Source of the DNA: QHWT01 sp963755695
GTDB lineage: Bacteria; Acidobacteriota; Vicinamibacteria; Vicinamibacterales; 2-12-FULL-66-21
Reading direction: 5' to 3'
Length of the DNA: 64,000 nucleotides
Assembly: GCA_963755695.1 (NCBI GenBank)
Contig: CAVWLB010000001.1
Span: 186,001-250,000 of the forward strand
Shown here in pieces: positions 48,507-56,073 of this stretch. The position numbers were made by a program, and so were the translations under genes. Within the stretch, counting starts at the first letter, position 1; the number at the start of each line of letters is the position of its first letter. The notes beneath the pieces were generated by a model that saw only the letters and a list, made by a program, of their open reading frames with translations, searched no databases and was not told the origin of the DNA.

Positions 48507-48968
48507 ATGGCCGCAGTGGTCCGGATCCTCCGCAGGCTCCCCCTGGTTTTCCTGGTCCTCCTCGTGGTCGCGCAATTCATCCGACCGGCGAAAACGAACC
48601 CGCCGTCGGTCCCGTCCGCGAGCCTGATGACCAAGGCGCCGCGGGAAGTCGCACAGATCTTCGATCGCTCATGTCGCGACTGCCACTCGAACGAGACACG
48701 ATGGCCGATGTACAGCCAGGTCGCCCCGATGTCCTGGCTGGTCGCCTACGACGTTCGTGAAGGACGCGATCACTTCAACTACTCGGAATGGACCTCGATC
48801 GATCCTGACGATCAGGACAAGCTGCTCGGCGGTGTGTGCACGCTCACCAAGAAGGCCCGCATGCCGCTGTGGCAATACCTGCTGATCCATCGACAGGCGA
48901 AACTGTCTCCGGGTGACGTGACGACGCTGTGCGCGTGGTCCGAAAAGGTGAGGGACTCGATCCAGTGA
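48507..48968 (+). CDS. Haem-binding domain protein (PF14376 type)
   Basis: 153 residues. One N-terminal membrane helix or signal (LPLVFLVLLVVAQFI), then C56-x-x-C59-H60 in CRDCHSNETRWPMYSQ, the hallmark of this small monohaem family, and W/Y-rich helices (FNYSEWTS). Likely a periplasmic c-type haem protein of unknown partner. It starts three bases after the FecR-like gene, and its TGA overlaps the next start (GTGA). Confidence 0.85.
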   Translation: MAAVVRILRRLPLVFLVLLVVAQFIRPAKTNPPSVPSASLMTKAPREVAQIFDRSCRDCHSNETRWPMYSQVAPMSWLVAYDVREGRDHFNYSEWTSIDPDDQDKLLGGVCTLTKKARMPLWQYLLIHRQAKLSPGDVTTLCAWSEKVRDSIQ

Positions 48969-49819
48969 ACGATGATTTCTCTGGGATTCCTCCAACCCTC
49001 ACCCCGATGCGCAGGGTCATGGTCACCCGGGTCGGCCGCTCCGCCGCCGCCGGACGTGAAGACGTTGCTGCGGCCGAAGAACCGCTGGACGTGCGGCTGC
49101 AAGGGCAGTCGTTCGCGATCATCATGCGCACGCCCGGGGACGATCGCGCGCTCGCGGCGGGCTTCCTGTTTTCCGAACGCGTGATCAGAAGATCCGACGA
49201 CATCGGTGCCGTCGAACACTGCCGCCATCCCGATCAGACGAAAGTGCATCACGTCGTGAACGTGTTTCTGCGTGCCGATGCGGCCGCCAACGCCGTGAAG
49301 CACCTCGATGCGCGGCGACGGGTGGTCACCAACAGCTCGTGCGGAGTGTGCGGCCGCGCGACGATCGATGAATTGCGATCCGACATCCCTCCGGTGACGG
49401 CCGAGTCGCGCGTCGATGCGGCGGTCATCAGCGGTCTCCCCGGCGCGTTGCGACGGCAGCAGGCGAACTTCGACGAGACCGGTGGACTTCATGGTGCGGG
49501 TCTATTCGATCAGGCAGGCGGCCTCATTGCCAGCGCCGAGGACGTGGGGCGCCACAACGCGGTGGACAAGGTCGTGGGCGCGATGCTACTGACGGATCGT
49601 TTGCCGCTGCCGCACGCGATCCTGATGGTCAGCGGCCGCGTCTCGTTCGAGATCGTGCAGAAGGCATGGCTCGCCGGAGTGCCAGTGCTGGCAGCGGTCT
49701 CTGCGCCGACCAGTCTCGCCGTTGATCTCGCGCGCGAAGCCGGCATCACGCTGATTGGGTTCGTGCGCGACGGGAGCTTCAACATCTACTCGCATGAGGC
49801 CCGCATCAACGGTGTGTAG
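48965..49819 (+). CDS. fdhD: Formate dehydrogenase accessory sulfurtransferase FdhD
   Basis: 284 residues from GTG 48965. Family motifs: EEPLDVRLQGQSFAIIMRTP, DDRALAAGFLFSER, SSCGVCG (C126 and C129, the persulfide Cys pair), GGLHGAGLF, EDVGRHNAVDKVVG and SGRVSFEIVQKAW. FdhD carries sulfur from IscS to the molybdenum cofactor of formate dehydrogenase. No formate dehydrogenase gene lies in this window, so the client is elsewhere. Confidence 0.92.
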   Translation: MNDDFSGIPPTLTPMRRVMVTRVGRSAAAGREDVAAAEEPLDVRLQGQSFAIIMRTPGDDRALAAGFLFSERVIRRSDDIGAVEHCRHPDQTKVHHVVNVFLRADAAANAVKHLDARRRVVTNSSCGVCGRATIDELRSDIPPVTAESRVDAAVISGLPGALRRQQANFDETGGLHGAGLFDQAGGLIASAEDVGRHNAVDKVVGAMLLTDRLPLPHAILMVSGRVSFEIVQKAWLAGVPVLAAVSAPTSLAVDLAREAGITLIGFVRDGSFNIYSHEARINGV

Positions 49820-49828
49820 CCGCCTTGA

Positions 49829-50236
49829 TCATCGGGCAGCGTTGACGGCTCGCGCGACGAACAGCATCAGCAGCGCCACATTCGCAAAATGTCCGGTCCA
49901 GCAGATCCGGCATTGGTGACGATTTGAAATCAGGCTATATCCGAGGAACGCGCTCATGGCGACGGCGGGCACGGTCATCGTTGCGAGCCACCAGGCGGGC
50001 CACTTCGCGATGACTCCGATCGCCAGCAGCGCGTACAACAGAAGTCCCAGCGCGGCGTTGGGAAATCCCAGCAGCGACGCGCGCGGAGTTCGAAAGAGCA
50101 CGGCGCACCCGCCATGGTCCAGACGGCAGATTTCCGGGCCGGTCAGCCATCCTGGCAGCACCCGGTAGTGACCGTAGAGAGCCGCAATCGACGCTGCCGC
50201 GCCACAGACGAGAGCGAGCCAGGTGGCCAGCGTCAC
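49829..50236 (-). CDS. Vitamin K epoxide reductase (VKOR) family protein
   Basis: About 135 residues, four membrane helices. The loop Cys pair is CRLDHGGC; S and GFPNAALG follow as in the family; the active CxxC is CRICWTGHFAN. It reduces quinone and supports periplasmic disulfide formation through a DsbA-like partner, none of which is encoded here. Start GTG 50236 overlaps the nei stop (GTGA); ATG 50254 is an alternative. Confidence 0.85.
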   Translation of the reverse strand: MTLATWLALVCGAAASIAALYGHYRVLPGWLTGPEICRLDHGGCAVLFRTPRASLLGFPNAALGLLLYALLAIGVIAKWPAWWLATMTVPAVAMSAFLGYSLISNRHQCRICWTGHFANVALLMLFVARAVNAAR

Positions 50237-51066
50237 GATTGAGCCGGCTGGCATTCCGGACACCAATACGTCAGGCGCGCATCGCCCCCCTGCGCCTTCA
50301 CTTGAATCGGCGTGCCGCATTTTCGGCAAGGCTGCCGCGCCCGTCCGTAGACATACAGTCGCTCGCCTGGATCCGCTCGCCGGGTCGTTCGCCGATATCC
50401 TGTATAGGTCACGATTCCGGCCAGGGGATCGGTCACGTTCGCGTGCAGGTATTTCCTGGCCGCACGAAGGATCTGCTGGAGCCTTCCTTCTTCCAGTCTC
50501 TCAACCGGGAGGAACGGGTTGACGCCGCAGATGAACAGCACTTCGGACTTGTAGACGTTCCCCGCACCGGCGACGAGGCGCTGGTTCAGGAGCGCATCGG
50601 CAATCTCGCTCGTGCCGCGTTCGCGAAGGCGCCGGATGGCTTCATCCTCGTCGAAAGATTCAGCGAGCAGGTCGGGACCCATGCGCCGGAGGTCCGCCTG
50701 GCGCGCAATCGACTTGCGATCGAGGAACTCAGCCGCCGGCACGTTGAAGCCCACCGCTTCGAACGAGTCGGTGGCGATCACGATCCGCATGTCGCGGCGC
50801 GGCCGCTGCCAGCGTTCGCCGCGCCGGTAGATGTGCCAGCTGCCGTTCATGCGCATGTGGGTGCGCAGCACGAGGTCGCCGCTGAAGCGCATCAGCACGT
50901 GCTTACCCTGTGCCGTGACGCTCTCGATGGTGCGGCCGGTGAGCGGATGGTCTTCGTGCACGCGGGTGAGCGCGGGGTAGACCGACTCGAAGCGAACGAC
51001 CCGATGTCCGGCGAGCGCACGATTCAACGTGCGCGCGGCACGAAATATCGTGTCGCCCTCAGGCAT
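50233..51066 (-). CDS. nei: Endonuclease VIII-like DNA glycosylase/AP lyase
   Basis: 277 residues. MPEGDTIF gives the catalytic Pro2 and Glu3; Lys is in QGKHVLMRF; the H2TH region is LLNQRLVAGAGNVYKSE; the C-terminal zinc finger is CRKCGTP with YWCPEC. MPEGDT, rather than MPELPE, fits the Nei branch over Fpg. It removes oxidised pyrimidines. It lies between the Lhr-like helicase gene and VKOR on one strand; the gap of 63 bp to Lhr leaves co-transcription open. Confidence 0.92.
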   Translation of the reverse strand: MPEGDTIFRAARTLNRALAGHRVVRFESVYPALTRVHEDHPLTGRTIESVTAQGKHVLMRFSGDLVLRTHMRMNGSWHIYRRGERWQRPRRDMRIVIATDSFEAVGFNVPAAEFLDRKSIARQADLRRMGPDLLAESFDEDEAIRRLRERGTSEIADALLNQRLVAGAGNVYKSEVLFICGVNPFLPVERLEEGRLQQILRAARKYLHANVTDPLAGIVTYTGYRRTTRRADPGERLYVYGRARQPCRKCGTPIQVKAQGGDARLTYWCPECQPAQS

Positions 51067-51129
51067 GTTCGGCCTCCGCCGCGCAGCTTGCTCCGCCCGG
51101 TGGGCGGGGCAGGGTTCCAGGTGCGGGCA

Positions 51130-54100
51130 CTATCGCTCCGCTGCTTCGGCGAGGCGCGCCGGTAAGGGCGGCCGTCGCATCTGCAAACCCATGGCCGACG
51201 GGTTGAAGCCGGCTTCGATGAGAAACGGCGTCAATGGATGATCTGCCGGCGGGCGGCCGTTGATCTCGGATACGAGCAATCCGCCGCGGGCGTCGTCACG
51301 CGCCAGCAGTGCCAGCTGTTCGGCCAGCGCGCGCCCGACCGTCGAACGCGCCGGCTCGTCCTCCGGCAGAAAAACGACCAGCTGACGGCCGCCGCGCGGG
51401 ATGTACGCTGCGAGGGCGCCGTTGACGAGCACGACCAGGGCGCCTACGGAGCGAGTCGGCCCACGACCCGCCGCTTCGTCAGCGGCCGATGCTTCAGGCC
51501 ACTTCAACGTCGTCCCGTAGGGGTTCGCGGGATCGGTGGCAGCCAGGACCAGGACCTCGGGATCCTCTGGCACGTCGCGCAGAGAGCGTAGGAGCTCGAG
51601 TGCGGGGGGCAGCGCGAATTGCGTCGCACCCACGCCGCCCACGAAGTAGCCACGCCTCACGCGCCCGGCGTCTTCGAGTGCCTTCAACACGTCGTACACC
51701 GCGCCGAATCCGCCGGTGATGCCCTCTGCGGCGGCCACCTCGCGGGTCAAGACCCCGTATCGCGCCAGCAGCTGCTGCGCCGTCGCGGTCGACCATTCGG
51801 TGTCGGTCGCGACCGCAGGCAGACGGTCCGCGAGCAACGACCATCGCCCTTCCGCCGTTGGAGGCGCCACGCGGCGGCTCCTGAACGTCCGTACCCGCGC
51901 CGGCTTCCGCGAGCGGCGTTCCGGAGGACGGGTGAAGGCGCGCAGGGCATGGAACGTATCGTTGGTGATCAGCCCTTTCCAGACCAGGTCCCACAAGGCG
52001 TCAACCGTGTCGCCCGGGTAGCCGCCTCCGGCCGACTCATGCAAGGGCGCGAAGAACGAGGCGCCGTTCTTCCGGAGGTGCGCCGTGATGGCTGCTTCAC
52101 GAGGAGAGAGATCGCCGGCGGGCGAAGGCCGCCACAACCGCGCCAGATGATCGGTGAGATAGATCGCGATCCGTCCGTCGCGCTCGCCGATCGGTTCCAC
52201 GCCTCGCCAGACGACCTCGCCGGCCGCCAGCAACGCATCGAGATCCGCCGGCACATAGCCGTCGACGCGCGCCGAAAGCATCTCCGATTCCACGATCGAC
52301 GCTGCCAGCGGGGCTCCCTGCAGGTTCTCGACCGCGTCGAGCAACGCGTCGAGTCCGGTGCGCTTGCGCACCAGCCCCTGCCACGACGTCACGAGACGGG
52401 CCAGCACAGGAGGATCGACGGGCTCTACTTCCTTGCGCAGCTTCGCGAGCGATCGACGCCGCACCGTCTGCAGGACATCGCTGTCGCACCATTCGCGTCC
52501 GGTCCCTCCTGGACGGAACTCGCCCTCGAGCAGCCGTCCCGATGCGGCGAGCGTCCGCAGCAGCGCGTCCGCGGTCGATCGCCCGAGCGTGTAGCGCGCG
52601 GCGAACTCGGCGGTCGTGAATGGTCCGTGCGTCCGCGCATAGCGCCGTGCAAGGTCGAGCGACGCATCGCGCGTGGGCTCGAGCAGTGATGCCGGCAGAC
52701 CCACTGGCAGGGGAACACCCAGTGCATCGCGATACCGGCTCGCATACTCCACCGGGATCAGCCGTGACTCCCCCCCAACCGCAATGGTGATGATTCGACG
52801 GTCGCGAAGAAGATGCTCGACAGCCTCTCGCGCGTCGATGGCAGTCCGCGCGTCGATTGTCTCGCGGGTCAGATCGCCGAGATGCAGCAACAGGTCATGG
52901 ACACCATCGATTGAGCGCGCGCGATATCGCTCGTCGAGTTGCTGAAGTTGACGCTCGACATCAGCCAGCGCGTCGGCGTCGAGCAGTTCCCGTAGTTCTG
53001 CCTCGCCGAGCAGCTCGCGCAATTGCGCCTGGTCGATCGACAGCGCCTGCGCCCGGCGTTCCGCCAGCGGGGCATCGCCATCGTAGATGTAATTGGCGAC
53101 GTAGCCGAAGAGCAGCGCGGATGCGAACGGCGAGGGCATGCTCGAATCCGCCGTGACGGTTTTGATCTCGCGGGACTCGATACGCCGCAACGTATCGACG
53201 AGCGCCGGAATGTCGAACACGTCGCGCAGGCACTCACGGTAGGCCTCGAGGATCATCGGGAACGATCCGTATCGCGCCGCGACGGCAAGCAGGTCCGCCG
53301 CGCGCTTGCGCTGCTGCCAGAGCGGGGTCCGTCCCCCCGGCCGCCGACGGGGCAACAACAACGCTCGTGCTGCCGCCTCGCGAAATTTTGCCGCGAAGAG
53401 TGCGGTGCTGCCGAGTTGCCGGACGACGAGCGCTTCCGCTTCCTCCGATGCCGGAATCAGCAGCGACGGATCCGGTGGAGCCTCAGTTTCGGGGAATCTC
53501 ACCACGAACCCGTCGTCGGTCCACATCGTTTCCACCTCGGTGCCGGTTTCTGCGCGAGCCCGTTCGACCACCGCCATCGCCCACGGCGCGTGGATGCGGC
53601 CGCCGAAGGGGGACAACACGCACAGGCGCCAGTCGCCGAGCTCGTCACGGGTCCGCTCGATGATGATCGTGCGGTCGTCTGGCACCGCGCCGGTTGCGGT
53701 CGCCTGATCGGCAAGGTAGCGGACGAGATTCTCGGCCGCTTGCGTATCTAGATCGTGCTGTTTTGTGAGGCGCTGGACGGCGGCAGCCGGCGGCATCTGG
53801 CGGATGCTCCGCACGAGCTCGCCAATGTGACGTCCCAGCTCCAGCGGTCGCCCCGCCGCGTCCGCCTTCCAAAAGGGCATCTTGCCGGGCTCTCCCGGAG
53901 CGGGAGTCACGATCACCCGATCGTGCGTGATCTCTTGGATGCGCCATGATGAAGCACCGAGCAGGAAGATCTCTCCCACCCGGCTCTCGAACACCATTTC
54001 CTCGTCGAGCTCGCCTACGCGCGCGCCGGGTCCGCGCTCGCCGCTGAGGAAGACGCCGTAGAGCCCACGGTCGGGGATCGTGCCGCCGTTGACGACCGCC

Positions 54101-55701
54101 ACTCGCCTGGCTCCTTCACGGGCGGTCAGCGTGTTCTTCAACCGGTCCCACGTCACGCGGGGACGGAGATCCGCGAAATCGTCGGATGGGTAACGGCCCG
54201 ACAGCATGTCGAGCACGCCCTCGAAAATTGTCCGGCTCAGCTCGGCGAACGGGGCCGCGCACCGGAGCGCCTGGAACAACGCGTCAACGTCCCAGTCGTC
54301 CATTGCAACCATCGCCACGATGTGTTGGGCGAGCACGTCCAGCGGGTTGCGGGGATATCGGCTCGATTCGATGTGGGCCTCGTGCATCGCCCGCGTGACG
54401 GCCGCGCATGCCACGAGGTCGCCGCGAAACTTCGGAACGATGATGCCGCGGCTTGGTTCGTCGATGCGATGTCCGGATCGCCCGATACGCTGCATTCCGC
54501 TCGCCACCGATGGGGGTGCTTCAATCTGGATGACGAGATCGATGGCTCCCATGTCGATGCCGAGTTCGAGCGACGACGTGGCGACCAGTCCGCGAATCTG
54601 TCCGGCTTTCAGCCGGTCCTCGATCTCGATTCGCTGCGGGCGGGCCAGCGATCCGTGGTGCGCGCGAACGAGCATGTCGCCGGCGAGCTCGTTCAGGGCC
54701 GCCGCCAGCCGTTCGGCGACGCGACGGCTGTTGACGAAGATGAGCGTCGACCGGTGCGCCTGCACCAATTCCAGCAGACGAGGATGGATCGCGCTCCAGA
54801 TCGACCTGCGCACCGGGCCCTGCGAGGCCGGCCCGCTCGGGATGTCGTCAATCTCGCCGATGCGCGCCATGTCCTCGACCGGAACCTCGATTCGAAGGTC
54901 GAGGCTCTTCTTCTGCGACGTATCGACAATCGTCACCGGACGATAGGTCGGGGAGGCCCGATCGGCCGTGAATTCGCCGTGAATGGCGTCCTCGGCATCG
55001 ACCCGCGCCTTGCCCTTTCCCTGACTGCGGCGGGGCGCCGCCCCTCCCAGAAACCGCGCAACCTCGTCGAGCGGACGTTGCGTGGCAGACAGGCCAATCC
55101 GTTGGGGCGCCGCGAGCGCCAGCGCCTCCAGGCGCTCGAGCGACAGCGCCATGTGTGCGCCCCGCTTCGTCGGTACCAGAGCGTGGATCTCGTCGATGAT
55201 GATCGTGTCAACGGACCGCAACGCTTCGCGTGCGTTCGAGGTGAGGAGCAGATACAGCGACTCGGGTGTGGTGATCAGGATGTCGGCTGGCTCACGCTGA
55301 AACCGGGCGCGCTCGACCGCTGGCGTGTCCCCGGTGCGGACCGCGACCGCGGGCGCGTGGAACGCCTCGCCGCGGGCGACGGCGCGATTGCTAATTCCGG
55401 CGATTGGCGCTCGCAGGTTGCGCTCGACGTCGACGGCGAGCGCCTTCAACGGCGACACGTACAGGACTCGACAGCGCCCCGAGGCGGGCGGCATCTCGCC
55501 GAACATGACGCGATCGATCGCCCAGAGAAACGCCGTCAGCGTCTTGCCGCTGCCGGTCGGCGCGAGAATCAGCGTCGACTCTCCACGCGCAATCGCCGGC
55601 CATCCCTGCGCCTGCGGCGGCGTCGGCGAGGCAAACGATGCGCGAAACCACTCAGCCACCGACGGGTGAAAGAGCTCGAGCACGTCCGCACGCTTCCGCA
55701 T
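51130..55701 (-). CDS. lhr: Lhr-type superfamily 2 DNA helicase, large form
   Basis: 1,523 residues, the length of full-size bacterial Lhr. SF2 motifs: APTGSGKT (47-54), TGDTPAVER, ITTPESLYLLLT, DEIH (170-173), SATQRPLDEV, then domain 2 TLIFVNSRRVAERLA, VRAHHGSLARPQR, LVATSSLELGIDMG, QRIGRSGHR. After the Lhr core come the winged helix and the long C-terminal region, both typical of the family. Lhr unwinds RNA:DNA and DNA duplexes and is induced by DNA damage in mycobacteria. Its neighbour nei supports a repair role. Confidence 0.93.
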   Translation of the reverse strand: MRKRADVLELFHPSVAEWFRASFASPTPPQAQGWPAIARGESTLILAPTGSGKTLTAFLWAIDRVMFGEMPPASGRCRVLYVSPLKALAVDVERNLRAPIAGISNRAVARGEAFHAPAVAVRTGDTPAVERARFQREPADILITTPESLYLLLTSNAREALRSVDTIIIDEIHALVPTKRGAHMALSLERLEALALAAPQRIGLSATQRPLDEVARFLGGAAPRRSQGKGKARVDAEDAIHGEFTADRASPTYRPVTIVDTSQKKSLDLRIEVPVEDMARIGEIDDIPSGPASQGPVRRSIWSAIHPRLLELVQAHRSTLIFVNSRRVAERLAAALNELAGDMLVRAHHGSLARPQRIEIEDRLKAGQIRGLVATSSLELGIDMGAIDLVIQIEAPPSVASGMQRIGRSGHRIDEPSRGIIVPKFRGDLVACAAVTRAMHEAHIESSRYPRNPLDVLAQHIVAMVAMDDWDVDALFQALRCAAPFAELSRTIFEGVLDMLSGRYPSDDFADLRPRVTWDRLKNTLTAREGARRVAVVNGGTIPDRGLYGVFLSGERGPGARVGELDEEMVFESRVGEIFLLGASSWRIQEITHDRVIVTPAPGEPGKMPFWKADAAGRPLELGRHIGELVRSIRQMPPAAAVQRLTKQHDLDTQAAENLVRYLADQATATGAVPDDRTIIIERTRDELGDWRLCVLSPFGGRIHAPWAMAVVERARAETGTEVETMWTDDGFVVRFPETEAPPDPSLLIPASEEAEALVVRQLGSTALFAAKFREAAARALLLPRRRPGGRTPLWQQRKRAADLLAVAARYGSFPMILEAYRECLRDVFDIPALVDTLRRIESREIKTVTADSSMPSPFASALLFGYVANYIYDGDAPLAERRAQALSIDQAQLRELLGEAELRELLDADALADVERQLQQLDERYRARSIDGVHDLLLHLGDLTRETIDARTAIDAREAVEHLLRDRRIITIAVGGESRLIPVEYASRYRDALGVPLPVGLPASLLEPTRDASLDLARRYARTHGPFTTAEFAARYTLGRSTADALLRTLAASGRLLEGEFRPGGTGREWCDSDVLQTVRRRSLAKLRKEVEPVDPPVLARLVTSWQGLVRKRTGLDALLDAVENLQGAPLAASIVESEMLSARVDGYVPADLDALLAAGEVVWRGVEPIGERDGRIAIYLTDHLARLWRPSPAGDLSPREAAITAHLRKNGASFFAPLHESAGGGYPGDTVDALWDLVWKGLITNDTFHALRAFTRPPERRSRKPARVRTFRSRRVAPPTAEGRWSLLADRLPAVATDTEWSTATAQQLLARYGVLTREVAAAEGITGGFGAVYDVLKALEDAGRVRRGYFVGGVGATQFALPPALELLRSLRDVPEDPEVLVLAATDPANPYGTTLKWPEASAADEAAGRGPTRSVGALVVLVNGALAAYIPRGGRQLVVFLPEDEPARSTVGRALAEQLALLARDDARGGLLVSEINGRPPADHPLTPFLIEAGFNPSAMGLQMRRPPLPARLAEAAER

Positions 55702-55773
55702 ACGAACATTGTAGGTGACCGATGGGCATCAGAGACCCGGCCGCTCACCAGCACCGAGTCGCACCTTTTCTGT

Positions 55774-55822
55774 CTTCCCAACTCCCGTCTCCTGTATCCT
55801 TAGGAGATGGGAGATTCGGGAG
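55774..55822. repeat. Short heptamer array E with inverted halves
   Basis: Seven 7-nt units: CTTCCCA, ACTCCCG, TCTCCTG, TATCCTT, then AGGAGAT, GGGAGAT, TCGGGAG. The two halves are complementary, and CCCGTCTCC pairs with GGAGATGGG. It lies in the short region between the divergent Lhr gene and the small gene below and overlaps that gene's first ATG. Confidence 0.65.
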
Positions 55823-56073
55823 AAGGCCTGGTCGACGCGGAAGCACGGATCCAGGAACAGATGGAGGAGCGCGAGGCGGATCGCCGCCGGCGTGCAAACG
55901 GGAAGAGCCCCGCGGTTGACCCAGAGCGGCTACGGGAAATCGAATCGCTGAAGCTCGCGAAAGCGGAGCTCACCCGGCAGGCCGGCGCGACGACGCACCC
56001 GATCAGGAAAAAGCAGATCGATGCGGCGCTCGCGGAGATTGAACGCCGGCTGGCTCAATCACCAGCGAAGTAA
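55807..56073 (+). CDS. Small charged helical protein of unknown function
   Basis: 88 residues if started at ATG 55807, which is inside repeat array E. ATG 55861 with AGGA six bases upstream gives 70 residues and may be the true start. The sequence is a long charged helix: EEREADRRRRANGK, then LREIESLKLAKAELTRQAG and a second helix IDAALAEIERRL. It overlaps the convergent kinase gene by 19 bp. No function can be given. Confidence 0.5.
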   Translation: MGDSGEGLVDAEARIQEQMEEREADRRRRANGKSPAVDPERLREIESLKLAKAELTRQAGATTHPIRKKQIDAALAEIERRLAQSPAK

